Source: an uncultured Zetaproteobacteria bacterium
GTDB lineage: Bacteria > Pseudomonadota > Zetaproteobacteria > Mariprofundales > Mariprofundaceae
Assembly (NCBI GenBank): GCA_947311495.1
Contig: CAMZLG010000127.1
Span: forward strand, 1 to 34,119
DNA length: 34,119 nt
Direction: 5' to 3'
Positions within the stretch are counted from its first letter, which is position 1. The number at the start of each line of letters is the position of its first letter. The notes beneath the pieces were generated by a model that saw only the letters and a list, made by a program, of their open reading frames with translations, ran no database searches and was not told the DNA's origin. Below, one piece after another: positions 18,247-28,074 of the stretch. The translations under genes were made by a program, and so were the position numbers.

Positions 18247-19602
18247 ATGCCTATTGCACTCTCCAAACAAATCATCGACACAGCAGCCAATGCTTTGGAA
18301 AATGATAATGAGGGTATGTGGATTGAAGTTATCCAAAAAATGGATGCAGTGTATGCAGACTTATTACGATACCAAGTTGAATTAGAAGAAAAAAATGTTG
18401 CCTTAGAAGAAGCACAACAATTTATCCGTGGTGTATTAACATCAATGACGGATATTTTGGTGGTTTGTGATTTATCTGGCTATATCCAACAATCCAATAA
18501 AGCATTGTCCGAGTTATTTGGTCAGTCTGAGGATTCATTGGTTGGGGTGCCAATCCAAACATTTTTTGACGAGCTCTCACAATCCGCATTGTTGAAATGC
18601 CTAGACAGAGCAAGGTTGGGAATGTCTGAGGAGCATGAAGTTTCTGTGGTTGATACGCATGGTATATCATCACCACTTGTTGTTCGTTGCTCCCCCCAAT
18701 TTGACCATGAAGGTGTTTTAATCGGCATGGTGCTTATAGGGAGACCGATAGGTGAATTAAGGAAAGCCTATAATGAATTGAACCAGACCCATATAGAACT
18801 TAAAGAAGCACAAAATCAGTTGGTTCAATCTGAGAAAATGGCATCGTTAGGTCGCTTGGTGGCGGGGGTTGCTCATGAACTGAATAACCCGATTAGTTTT
18901 GTGCATAGTAATATGTATGCAATCAAAAAGTATGGCTATCGTCTTAGAGAGTATATAGAAGATTTACATGAGCAACTGGGTGATAATTTAGATGAATCAC
19001 TACGCAAAAAATTAAAAATCGATAGAATTCTAGATGATATTCCTTCGTTGGTTGATGGAGGTTTGGAAGGAACGGTGCGAGTGAGTTCCATTGTTCAAGA
19101 CTTGCGTCGTTATTCAACCTCACACCGTGAACAAAAAAATGAATTTAATCTCTTGGAGACTGTTAGAAATGCAACCCAGTGGGTTACTAAAACATCACGG
19201 GTACAAGCTACGCTTAGCATTAATGGCGAGCCATTGATGGTACGAACTTATGAAGGGTTTGTTCATCAAGTGATTGTTAACCTTATTCAGAACAGTTTGG
19301 ATGCGATGGAAGAACTAAAGGTTCGAAAAATAAATGTCGATTGCTACCAAGAGGGTAATCATGCAAAAGTAAGCATCCGTGATTTTGGTAATGGTATTTC
19401 TGAGGAACACTTATTGCAGATTTTTGACCCTTTCTTTACCACCAAAGAAGTGGGTAAAGGTACAGGGCTTGGTTTATATGTGAGTTATGGGCTGATTGTG
19501 GAGCAATGCGGCGGCATGATGAGTGCTGAAAACCACCCAGATGGTGGTGCAGTGTTCACAGTCTCTGTGCCGCTTAATGAAGGAGAAGCAGATGCCAGCT
19601 AA
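18247..19602 (+). CDS. hoxJ: PAS-domain sensor histidine kinase (HoxJ/HupT-like)
   Basis: PAS region; H-box VAGVAHELNNPISFVHSN; N-box IQNSLDAM; G-boxes DFGNGI, GKGTGLGLYV. Confidence 0.92.
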   Translation: MPIALSKQIIDTAANALENDNEGMWIEVIQKMDAVYADLLRYQVELEEKNVALEEAQQFIRGVLTSMTDILVVCDLSGYIQQSNKALSELFGQSEDSLVGVPIQTFFDELSQSALLKCLDRARLGMSEEHEVSVVDTHGISSPLVVRCSPQFDHEGVLIGMVLIGRPIGELRKAYNELNQTHIELKEAQNQLVQSEKMASLGRLVAGVAHELNNPISFVHSNMYAIKKYGYRLREYIEDLHEQLGDNLDESLRKKLKIDRILDDIPSLVDGGLEGTVRVSSIVQDLRRYSTSHREQKNEFNLLETVRNATQWVTKTSRVQATLSINGEPLMVRTYEGFVHQVIVNLIQNSLDAMEELKVRKINVDCYQEGNHAKVSIRDFGNGISEEHLLQIFDPFFTTKEVGKGTGLGLYVSYGLIVEQCGGMMSAENHPDGGAVFTVSVPLNEGEADAS

Positions 19603-20602
19603 ACCTTTGAATATGTTGTGGTTGCAATCGGGTGGTTGTGGCGGCTGTACGCTTTCCATGCTGAATGCTGAATCACCTGATGTGTTAACCAGCTTTGAAG
19701 GGGCGGGTATTCATGTGCTTTGGCACCCATCCCTTAGTTTAGAAACTGGTCAAGAAGTTGTCGATATATTAAGAGCGATAGTGGATGGTGAAATAACCTT
19801 AGACATTCTTTGTTTGGAAGGTTCTGTTGTTCGCGGTCCGAACAAAACTGGCAAATTTCATATGCTGGCTGGTACTGGCGAACCGATGATGAATTGGATT
19901 GATAAGTTATCTGCTAAAGCAGAACATGTAGTGGCAGTTGGTACATGTGCTGCCTACGGCGGGATAACAGCGGGAGGGGGCAATCCATCGGATGCATGTG
20001 GATTGCAATATGATGGCGAAAAAGAGGGTGGTTTTTTAGGTAAAGCTTTTAAAGCAAAGTCGGGTATGGGCGTGGTCAATATTGCAGGTTGCCCTACTCA
20101 CCCTAACTGGGTAACAGAAACGCTCTCACAAATTGCAATTGGTGATTTTACACAAGATAGTATGGATAAGCTTGGTCGCCCGAGAAGTTATGCTGATCAA
20201 TTGGTGCATCATGGGTGTTCACGGAATGAGTTTTATGAGTTTAAAGCCAGCGCAGAGAAGCCTGGGGATTTGGGTTGCATGATGGAAAATATGGGCTGTG
20301 TAGGTACACAAGCTCATGCTGATTGTAATATCAGGCCTTGGAATGGTGAGGGTTCTTGTATTCGGGGCGGTTATGCATGTGTGAACTGCACAGCTCCTGG
20401 TTTTGAAGAGCCGGGACATACTTTTACACAAACACCAAAAGTTGGTGGAATCCCAGTTGGTTTACCTACGGATATGCCTAAAGCTTGGTTTGTAGCTTTG
20501 GCTTCTTTATCAAAAGCAGCAACACCTGCGAGACTAAAGAAAAATGCAGTGGTAGATCATATTGAAGTTGCACCAACCATTCACCTTAAGGAGAAGTCAT
20601 GA
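19592..20602 (+). CDS. hupU: Regulatory (H2-sensing) hydrogenase small subunit HupU/HoxB
   Basis: LQSGGCGGCTLSMLNAE; no Tat signal; ATG at 19592 (MPAKPLNMLW) rather than 19523. Confidence 0.94.
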   Translation: MPAKPLNMLWLQSGGCGGCTLSMLNAESPDVLTSFEGAGIHVLWHPSLSLETGQEVVDILRAIVDGEITLDILCLEGSVVRGPNKTGKFHMLAGTGEPMMNWIDKLSAKAEHVVAVGTCAAYGGITAGGGNPSDACGLQYDGEKEGGFLGKAFKAKSGMGVVNIAGCPTHPNWVTETLSQIAIGDFTQDSMDKLGRPRSYADQLVHHGCSRNEFYEFKASAEKPGDLGCMMENMGCVGTQAHADCNIRPWNGEGSCIRGGYACVNCTAPGFEEPGHTFTQTPKVGGIPVGLPTDMPKAWFVALASLSKAATPARLKKNAVVDHIEVAPTIHLKEKS

Positions 20603-22050
20603 GCCGCAGAATTATTGGGCCATTTAATCGCGTTGAAGGTGATTTGGAAGTGCAATTGGATATTGAAAATGGGCAAGTCAATGATGCTTGGGTGGTGTCG
20701 CCTATGTATCGTGGTTTTGAACAAATGTTGCATGGCAAAAACCCTATGGATGCTATGAGTTACGTGCCGCGCATTTGTGGTATTTGTTCTGTTGCACAAT
20801 CGGTGGCTGCAGCTTATGCCATTGCCGATGCGCAAGGTGTGAAAATGCCAAAAAATGGAGAGCTTGCCACCAATCTTATTCTAGCTAATGAAAATATGTC
20901 TGACCATTTAACCCATTTTTATATGTTTTTTATGCCAGATTTCACACGAGATATTTATCAGTCTGAACCTTGGTATGCTAAAGTGAAAGACAGGTTTACC
21001 GCTGTGAAAGGCAGCGCTGCTAAAGATATGCTGCCTGCACGTGCTCAGTTTATGCATATGATGGGCATGTTGGCTGGGAAATGGCCGCATACGTTGTCCA
21101 TTCAACCTGGGGGTACGTCACGCGCCATAACGGCGGTTGAAAAAACACGACTACTTGCCATTTTACATCAATTTCGGGTGTTTCTTGAACAAACCATGTT
21201 TGGTGATGACTTGGAGAATGTTGTGTCCTTATCATCGACGAAGCAACTCGAAGCATGGTTAGATAGTGATAAACACCGCCAAAGTGATTTTGGTTTGTTT
21301 TTACAAATTGCCGCATCGCTAGACCTCGAAAGCATGGGTAGAGCAACCGACAAGTTCATGAGCTTTGGTGTTTACCCTGTTGGTGGCAAACGTTTGTTTG
21401 CATCAGGTGTGTGGGAAAACGGTGATGTTGAGCCCATGAATGCAGAAGCAATTAAAGAAGATATTTCGCATAGTTGGATGCTTCATGGCGCTGAGCCGAA
21501 ACATCCTCGTGAGGGAGTCACCATACCTGACCCTGATATGAAAGATGGCTATACATGGTGCAAAGCACCACGTTTGGCAGGGGATGTGGTGGAAGTTGGC
21601 GCATTTGCTAGACAGGTTGTGTCAGGACAAAATCTTATTGCTGACTTGGTTGAATCATCAGGTGGCAATGTACGCAATCGGATTATTGGTAGGCTTGTTG
21701 AGCTAGCGACTGTCGTGCTTGAAATGGAATCATGGATTAAAGAAATACGCCCCACTGAACCTTTTTATCATTTAACATCCATGCCTGATGAAGCTGAAGG
21801 TGCAGGGCTTATGGAAGCAGCGCGAGGTAGCCTTGGTCATTGGCTAAAAGTGAAGAATGGTAGGATTATTAATTATCAGATTATTGCTCCAACCACTTGG
21901 AATTTTTCACCGCGTGATTCGCACGGTAAGCTTGGTGCGTTGGAGCAAGCTTTGCTTGGCGCGCCTATTCGGGAGGGCGAAGATACGCCTGTTTCCGTAC
22001 AGCATATTGTACGTTCATTTGACCCTTGCATGGTTTGCACTGTCCACTAA
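20599..22050 (+). CDS. hupV: Regulatory (H2-sensing) hydrogenase large subunit HupV/HoxC
   Basis: RICGICSVAQSVAAAYAIADAQG; ends at FDPCMVCTVH with no C-terminal extension. Confidence 0.95.
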   Translation: MSRRIIGPFNRVEGDLEVQLDIENGQVNDAWVVSPMYRGFEQMLHGKNPMDAMSYVPRICGICSVAQSVAAAYAIADAQGVKMPKNGELATNLILANENMSDHLTHFYMFFMPDFTRDIYQSEPWYAKVKDRFTAVKGSAAKDMLPARAQFMHMMGMLAGKWPHTLSIQPGGTSRAITAVEKTRLLAILHQFRVFLEQTMFGDDLENVVSLSSTKQLEAWLDSDKHRQSDFGLFLQIAASLDLESMGRATDKFMSFGVYPVGGKRLFASGVWENGDVEPMNAEAIKEDISHSWMLHGAEPKHPREGVTIPDPDMKDGYTWCKAPRLAGDVVEVGAFARQVVSGQNLIADLVESSGGNVRNRIIGRLVELATVVLEMESWIKEIRPTEPFYHLTSMPDEAEGAGLMEAARGSLGHWLKVKNGRIINYQIIAPTTWNFSPRDSHGKLGALEQALLGAPIREGEDTPVSVQHIVRSFDPCMVCTVH

Positions 22051-24381
22051 ATGCGTGGTATTAAAATTCGTGTTCGTGGGGTGGTGCAAGGGGTTGGATT
22101 TCGCCCGTTTGTTGCCAACTTAGCTGAGGATTTGCATATCAGAGGGCAGGTTTGGAATGATGCAGAAGGTGTGTTGATTCGAGCTTGGGCGGATGAAAGT
22201 GTGTTAGATATATTTGTGCAAAACATCCAAGACACAGCACCACCATTGGCAAAAATTCAACATATTGAAAGTGTGGCTTTAGATGAAGTATGTCATGTAA
22301 AAGGCTTTGAAATTATTACCAGTGTTCAAGGTAAAACGGCAACGGGTGTTGCTGCTGATGCGGCGACCTGCGAGGCATGTTTGGCAGATGTGCAAAATCC
22401 AGATGATAGGCATTATCAATATCCCTTTACCAACTGCACACATTGTGGACCAAGGCTCTCTATCATTCGTGAAGTACCGTATGACCGCACCAATACCAGC
22501 ATGTCTGTATTTGAAATGTGTGACGCATGTCTGGCAGAATATCAAAATACCAAAGACAGGCGTTTTCATGCCCAACCCAATGCTTGCCCAGATTGTGGTC
22601 CACAGCTTTTATGGTTAGATGATACAGGTAAAGTTTTAGTCGTTGAAGATGCGCTTGATGAAGCAGTTAAGAGTATCAAACAAGGTTTGATTGTTGCCAT
22701 CAAAGGTATTGGAGGCATTCATTTGGCATGTGATGCAACCCATGAACATGCTGTGAAGATGTTACGCCAGCGAAAGTGCAGATTTGATAAACCTTTTGCC
22801 TTGATGGCAAAAGACATAAAACACATAAGCCAGTATGTATGTGTTTCAAAAGAAGAGATGGTAGCACTGGGCGATGTGGCTGCACCTGTTGTCGTGTTGC
22901 TGGAGAAAGAAGGTTCAATGGTTGCGAATAGTGTTTCGCCGCATCAATCAACCTTAGGCTTTATGCTGCCTTATACCCCTTTGCATCATCTGTTGATGCA
23001 GCAGCTTGATAATCCCATCGTGCTAACATCAGGCAATGTGAGTGATGAGCCGCAGTGCATTGATAATGATGATGCCGTGGCAAAGCTTTCAGGCATTGTC
23101 GATGGGTTTTTGTTACACAACCGAGATATTGTTAACCGCCTTGATGATTCGGTGTTAAAGGTGATGGCAGATGCGCCACGAACATTACGCCGCGCCAGAG
23201 GTTTCTCGCCGTCTGCATTGGTGTTGCCCCAAGGTTTTGAAAACGCGCATGGTGTGCTCGCTATGGGTGGTGAGTTAAAAAACACCTTTTGTTTGCTTCA
23301 GCATGGGCAAGCTATTATGTCTCAACATATGGGTGACTTGGAACATGCGGCAGTGCATGAGGACTATCAAAAGAATTTGGCTTTGTACCAACAGCTTTAT
23401 GATTTTACACCAGCGCATATCGCAGTCGATAAACATCCTGATTATTTCTCCACACAATGGGGCACTTATATTGCCGAGGAACAAGGGTTGAAGCTGACCC
23501 AAGTGCAACATCATCATGCACATATTGTGGCATGTATGGCAGAGCAAGGCTTACCTTTGGGTAGCGAGGTGTTGGGCATCGCTCTGGATGGTTTAGGTAT
23601 GGGCGAGGAAGGTGCGCTTTGGGGTGGAGAGTTTCTACATGTTTCTTATGCGTCTTCGAAGCGATTGGGTAGTATTCAAGAAGCACCCATGTTGGGAGGG
23701 AGCCAAGCCATGAAAGAGCCTTGGCGCAACGCCTTCGCACAATTACACGCTCTGGGTTGGGATAATGTAGCCAAGAAATACGAAGCTTTACCACTAATTC
23801 AAAAACTGACTAAAAAACCTGTGCGCAACCTGAAGATGATGTGTAATAAAGGTTTAAATTCACCGCAGGCTTCATCTATGGGGCGGTTGTTTGATGCCGT
23901 GGCTGCGGCATTGGATATATGTTTTGAACGGGCAAGTTTTGAAGGACAAGCTGCCATGCAGTTGGAAGTGCTGGCAGCACAGGTTTATTCAAATCAAACA
24001 AAGCCTTACCCAGTAGATAGAATTGAAAAAGAGGGACTGGTTCGCTTGTCGTGGTTGCCGATGTGGAAAGCGATATTGGTTGACTTGAAAGCAGGGGTGG
24101 CAAGCGCTGAGGTTGCTGCAAGATTTCATCAATCGGTGATTCAAGCAGTATCAAAGTTGGCAGTATCATTATTGCAAAAACAACATCTAAATACGGTGGT
24201 ATTAAGCGGCGGTGTGTTTCAGAATCAAATTTTATTGGAGGGTGTGCAAAGGCTGTTGCATGAAGCAGGGTTTAAAGTGCTTATTCCGCAAGACTACCCG
24301 TTAAATGATGGTGGGTTGTCATTGGGGCAAGCTGCGGTTGTACTCGCACAATCAATGAAAACTAAATATCCCTGTTTTTGA
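22051..24381 (+). CDS. hypF: Carbamoyltransferase HypF
   Basis: Acylphosphatase N-terminus IRVRGVVQGVGFRPFV; zinc fingers CEAC/CTHCGPR/CDAC/CPDCG; C-terminal VVLSGGVFQNQILLE. Confidence 0.98.
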   Translation: MRGIKIRVRGVVQGVGFRPFVANLAEDLHIRGQVWNDAEGVLIRAWADESVLDIFVQNIQDTAPPLAKIQHIESVALDEVCHVKGFEIITSVQGKTATGVAADAATCEACLADVQNPDDRHYQYPFTNCTHCGPRLSIIREVPYDRTNTSMSVFEMCDACLAEYQNTKDRRFHAQPNACPDCGPQLLWLDDTGKVLVVEDALDEAVKSIKQGLIVAIKGIGGIHLACDATHEHAVKMLRQRKCRFDKPFALMAKDIKHISQYVCVSKEEMVALGDVAAPVVVLLEKEGSMVANSVSPHQSTLGFMLPYTPLHHLLMQQLDNPIVLTSGNVSDEPQCIDNDDAVAKLSGIVDGFLLHNRDIVNRLDDSVLKVMADAPRTLRRARGFSPSALVLPQGFENAHGVLAMGGELKNTFCLLQHGQAIMSQHMGDLEHAAVHEDYQKNLALYQQLYDFTPAHIAVDKHPDYFSTQWGTYIAEEQGLKLTQVQHHHAHIVACMAEQGLPLGSEVLGIALDGLGMGEEGALWGGEFLHVSYASSKRLGSIQEAPMLGGSQAMKEPWRNAFAQLHALGWDNVAKKYEALPLIQKLTKKPVRNLKMMCNKGLNSPQASSMGRLFDAVAAALDICFERASFEGQAAMQLEVLAAQVYSNQTKPYPVDRIEKEGLVRLSWLPMWKAILVDLKAGVASAEVAARFHQSVIQAVSKLAVSLLQKQHLNTVVLSGGVFQNQILLEGVQRLLHEAGFKVLIPQDYPLNDGGLSLGQAAVVLAQSMKTKYPCF

Positions 24382-24444
24382 CATTAATGTATACTTGCTA
24401 TGCATAAAATATTCTAAGGTTGAGATGGGTAGCTGCACCTTGAT

Positions 24445-24459
24445 TGGCATATAAATTGC
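24445..24459 (+). promoter_or_regulatory. sigma54 -24/-12 promoter upstream of nickel permease-tatA
   Basis: TGGCATATAAATTGC: GG-N10-GC with full TTGC -12 box, preceded by T, 28 bp upstream of the ATG. Confidence 0.8.
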
Positions 24460-24487
24460 GTTCTATTTTATTTGGGCTGGAGGGTTC

Positions 24488-25201
24488 ATGTTAAGTGTTT
24501 TATTTTTAGGTTTCTTATTGGGTATGCGCCATGCGATTGAAGCTGATCATGTTGCGGCAGTTGCATCCATGACGACACGCAGTACATCGTTAATTGAGGC
24601 TTTGCGTCTTGGTGCCACTTGGGGCTTAGGTCATACATTGACGTTGTTTCTGTTTGGTTCGATTGTTATTTTTTCAAGCTCTGCAATTCCAGATAAAATA
24701 GCAATGTCACTGGAATTTGTTGTGGGTATCATGTTGGTTTTCTTAGGTATAGATGTCATACGCCGTATGTTAAAAGAGCGCATCCATTTTCATGCACATA
24801 AACATGCAGATGGCATCAAACATTTTCATGCACATTCGCATAAAGGTGAGGGTGTTCATAAAAAATCATCTCATGAGCACACGCATCAAAAAGGATTTCA
24901 GTTTCGTTCGCTTTTTGTGGGTATGATGCACGGTATGGCTGGATCAGCAGCTTTGATTGTACTTGCTTTGCAAACTGTTGAATCGCCATCGGTAGGTGTG
25001 ATCTACATAGCATTATTTGGTTTAGGATCGGTGGTTGGCATGGGTGTGTTAGCAACAGTGGTTATGATGTCCTTACGTCACTCTGCGAAGAAATTGACAC
25101 GGTTTTACAATGGTTTTCAAGCCATGATTGGCGCGGGCACAATTGCTTTGGGCATGTTTATGATGTACGAAATTGGTATTGTTGAAGGTTTGGTTCTTTA
25201 A
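24488..25201 (+). CDS. High-affinity nickel permease, NiCoT/UreH-like
   Basis: GMRHAIEADHVAAVASM; GATWGLGHTLTLFLFG; His-rich loop HFHAHKHADGIKHFHAHSHKGEGVHKKSSHEHTHQ; multiple TMs. Confidence 0.85.
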   Translation: MLSVLFLGFLLGMRHAIEADHVAAVASMTTRSTSLIEALRLGATWGLGHTLTLFLFGSIVIFSSSAIPDKIAMSLEFVVGIMLVFLGIDVIRRMLKERIHFHAHKHADGIKHFHAHSHKGEGVHKKSSHEHTHQKGFQFRSLFVGMMHGMAGSAALIVLALQTVESPSVGVIYIALFGLGSVVGMGVLATVVMMSLRHSAKKLTRFYNGFQAMIGAGTIALGMFMMYEIGIVEGLVL

Positions 25202-25228
25202 GACGAGTTTAAGAGAGAAGAGGTTGAT

Positions 25229-25393
25229 ATGTTTGGATTAGGAACAACAGAATTGATACTTGTTTTGGTTATTGTTGTGGTGCTGTTTGGTGCTAAGAAG
25301 CTACCCGAATTAGGCGAAGGTCTAGCGAAAGGAATCAAAAGTTTCCGAACTAATTTATCTGAAGATGGTAAGCCGCAACGCGAAGATAATTAG
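25229..25393 (+). CDS. tatA: Short Sec-independent translocase protein TatA
   Basis: [54 protein letters not shown]; classic [10 protein letters not shown] motif. Missing from the ORF track (54 aa). Confidence 0.93.
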   Translation: MFGLGTTELILVLVIVVVLFGAKKLPELGEGLAKGIKSFRTNLSEDGKPQREDN

Positions 25394-25572
25394 GCTTTCA
25401 AAAAGCAAAACTTATTTGTGGTTGATGAGTCAATTGAGAGATGATTTTACCTTGCCCATCAAGGTGCAGCAGCAACTTAGTGACTAGGCTGTTAACCTAA
25501 GCTTGTAAGAAAGATAACTACATGACAGGCTTGTGAAATCTAATTCTATTGCGCTTCTAAAGGTTAATCTTC

Positions 25573-28074
25573 ATGTCAAAAACTCAAACACACACGCGTT
25601 CTATTACGGAAGTCCCACGCGTTGGACAAACCAGCGATGATTTAATTAATGGCATGCAGCGCCATTTCTTGCGGACACTAGGCTTGAGTGATGCATGTAT
25701 TTCAGATCATTATAAGTACCAAGCATTGGCTTTAACCATTCGCGACCGTCTGATGGAAAATTGGAAAGATACCAAGGAAGCCGTGCAAGAAGCTGATGGT
25801 AAACGAACTTACTATTTATCTTTAGAGTTTTTAATGGGCCGAGCTTTGGGTAATGCCATTCTCAACTTAGGCCTCAATGAGCAAACAACAAAAGCATTGC
25901 ATGATTTAGGTATAAATTGCGAAGAAATGATTGAAGCTGAAGCTGATGCAGGTTTGGGTAATGGTGGTTTGGGTAGATTGGCAGCATGTTTTGTGGATAG
26001 CTGCGCCACCTTGCAGCTTCCTGTCACAGGTTACGGCATTCGTTATGAGTATGGCATGTTCCGTCAAAGTATCGTCGATGGTTTTCAACAAGAAGCGCCA
26101 GACCATTGGTTGCGTGAAGGTAATGTGTGGGAAATGGAACGCCCAGAATACACCCAAGCTATTCACTTTGGTGGTTATTCTGAGTCCTATCATGATGACA
26201 ATGGGATGTTGCGTTCGCGTTGGGTAGGTACGAATGATGTGTTGGCAGTGCCATATGACACCCCAGTTCCTGGTTATAAAAATGGTACGGTAAATACATT
26301 ACGCCTTTGGAAATCAGCAGCGACTGATGATTTTGACTTGGGTGAGTTTAATGCGGGTGACTATGCAGGCTCTGTGGCGCAAAAGAATAATGCAGAGCAT
26401 ATTTCCATGGTGCTTTATCCCAATGATAGCAACGAAAATGGTAAAGAGTTACGCTTGCGCCAGCAATATTTCTTGGCATCTGCCAGTATCAAAGATGTGG
26501 TTCGCCAGTGGGTTGAAATTCATGGTGATAATTTCAGTGAGTTTGCCGATAAAAACTGTTTCCAACTTAATGATACCCACCCCACAGTCTCGGTGGCTGA
26601 ATTGATGCGCATTTTGATGGATGACTATCGCCTTGGCTGGGATGAAGCATGGGCAATCACCAGTAAAACCATGGCATACACCAATCACACCTTGCTTCCA
26701 GAAGCGTTGGAACGTTGGTCTGTGCGTTTGTTTGGCCACTTATTACCGCGCATTTTAGATATTATTTATGAAATCAATGCACGTTTTCTCAAAGAACTTG
26801 CCAAGAAATATCCAGGTGATGTGGCGCGCCAACGCCGTATGTCCATCATCGAAGAAGGTGATGAGCAGCAAGTGCGCATGGCATATTTGGCGATTGTCGG
26901 CAGCTTTTCGATTAATGGTGTAGCGCAACTGCATTCAGACTTATTGGTTGAAGGTTTGTTTGCCGATTTTTATGACTTATGGCCTGAGAAGTTTAATAAC
27001 AAGACCAATGGTGTGACCCAGCGCCGTTGGATGGCATGGTGTAACCCATCATTGACCCAATTGATTAACAAAAATATTGGTGATGGCTGGATAACCCAGT
27101 TGGATGAGCTAAGGAAACTGGCACCTTTGGCAGATAAAGCAGCCTTTAGAAAGCAGTGGGCAGCGTGCAAACGTGAAAACAAAGAAGTCTTGGCGGCGAT
27201 TGTACAAGAAGAATGCGGTGTGACGTTTAGCCCTGATGCTATGTTTGATATTCAGGTGAAACGCATCCATGAATATAAACGTCAACTGCTTAATGTCTTG
27301 CACGTGATTCATTTGTATGACCGCATCAAGCGTGGCGATACGGACAACTGGACAAACCGTTGTGTGTTGATTGGTGGCAAAGCTGCACCTGGTTATTATA
27401 TGGCGAAGAAAATCATTAAATTGGTGAACAGCGTTGCCGAAGTGGTCAACAATGACCCTGAAGTCGGTGATAAACTTAAAATCGTATTTTTCCCCAACTA
27501 CCGTGTGTCTGCCATGGAAAAAATTGCACCTGCGGCTGATTTATCTGAACAAATTTCAACTGCAGGTAAAGAAGCATCAGGCACAGGCAACATGAAATTC
27601 ATGATGAATGGTGCGCTGACCATTGGCACATTGGATGGGGCAAACATTGAAATTCGCGAAGAGGTTGGCGATGAAAACTTCTTCTTATTTGGTTTAACTG
27701 CAGAAGAAGTGGAGCAAACACGCGGCAATTATAATCCGAATACCATCATTGAAGCCGATGAAGACTTTAAACGGGTGATGAATTTGTTGCAAAGCGGGCA
27801 TTTTAATCAATTTGATTTGGGTTTATTTGATGATGTGATTAATTCGATTCGTTGCGAAAATGATCCGTGGTTAACTGCCGCAGATTTCCGCTCATTCATT
27901 GATGCACAACAAGAAGCGGCTACCGCATATCAAGATAAAACCCAGTGGTTAAAAATGAGCATTTATAACACAGCATTCAGCGGTAAGTTCTCAACCGACC
28001 GCACTATGCAAGATTATAATCGGGATATTTGGGGTTTAACGCCTGTTACACCTAAAACAAGCGGAACGGCTTAA
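25573..28074 (+). CDS. glgP: Glycogen/starch phosphorylase
   Basis: YYLSLEFLMGRALGNAI; EAGLGNGGLGRLAACF-like stretch; EASGTGNMKFMMNGALTIGTLDGANIEI PLP-site region. Confidence 0.98.
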   Translation: MSKTQTHTRSITEVPRVGQTSDDLINGMQRHFLRTLGLSDACISDHYKYQALALTIRDRLMENWKDTKEAVQEADGKRTYYLSLEFLMGRALGNAILNLGLNEQTTKALHDLGINCEEMIEAEADAGLGNGGLGRLAACFVDSCATLQLPVTGYGIRYEYGMFRQSIVDGFQQEAPDHWLREGNVWEMERPEYTQAIHFGGYSESYHDDNGMLRSRWVGTNDVLAVPYDTPVPGYKNGTVNTLRLWKSAATDDFDLGEFNAGDYAGSVAQKNNAEHISMVLYPNDSNENGKELRLRQQYFLASASIKDVVRQWVEIHGDNFSEFADKNCFQLNDTHPTVSVAELMRILMDDYRLGWDEAWAITSKTMAYTNHTLLPEALERWSVRLFGHLLPRILDIIYEINARFLKELAKKYPGDVARQRRMSIIEEGDEQQVRMAYLAIVGSFSINGVAQLHSDLLVEGLFADFYDLWPEKFNNKTNGVTQRRWMAWCNPSLTQLINKNIGDGWITQLDELRKLAPLADKAAFRKQWAACKRENKEVLAAIVQEECGVTFSPDAMFDIQVKRIHEYKRQLLNVLHVIHLYDRIKRGDTDNWTNRCVLIGGKAAPGYYMAKKIIKLVNSVAEVVNNDPEVGDKLKIVFFPNYRVSAMEKIAPAADLSEQISTAGKEASGTGNMKFMMNGALTIGTLDGANIEIREEVGDENFFLFGLTAEEVEQTRGNYNPNTIIEADEDFKRVMNLLQSGHFNQFDLGLFDDVINSIRCENDPWLTAADFRSFIDAQQEAATAYQDKTQWLKMSIYNTAFSGKFSTDRTMQDYNRDIWGLTPVTPKTSGTA

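Noticed and set aside
25392-25407. Small inverted repeat GGCTTT-caa-AAAGC after tatA
   Set aside because: Stem too short and no T-tract; not a supportable terminator.
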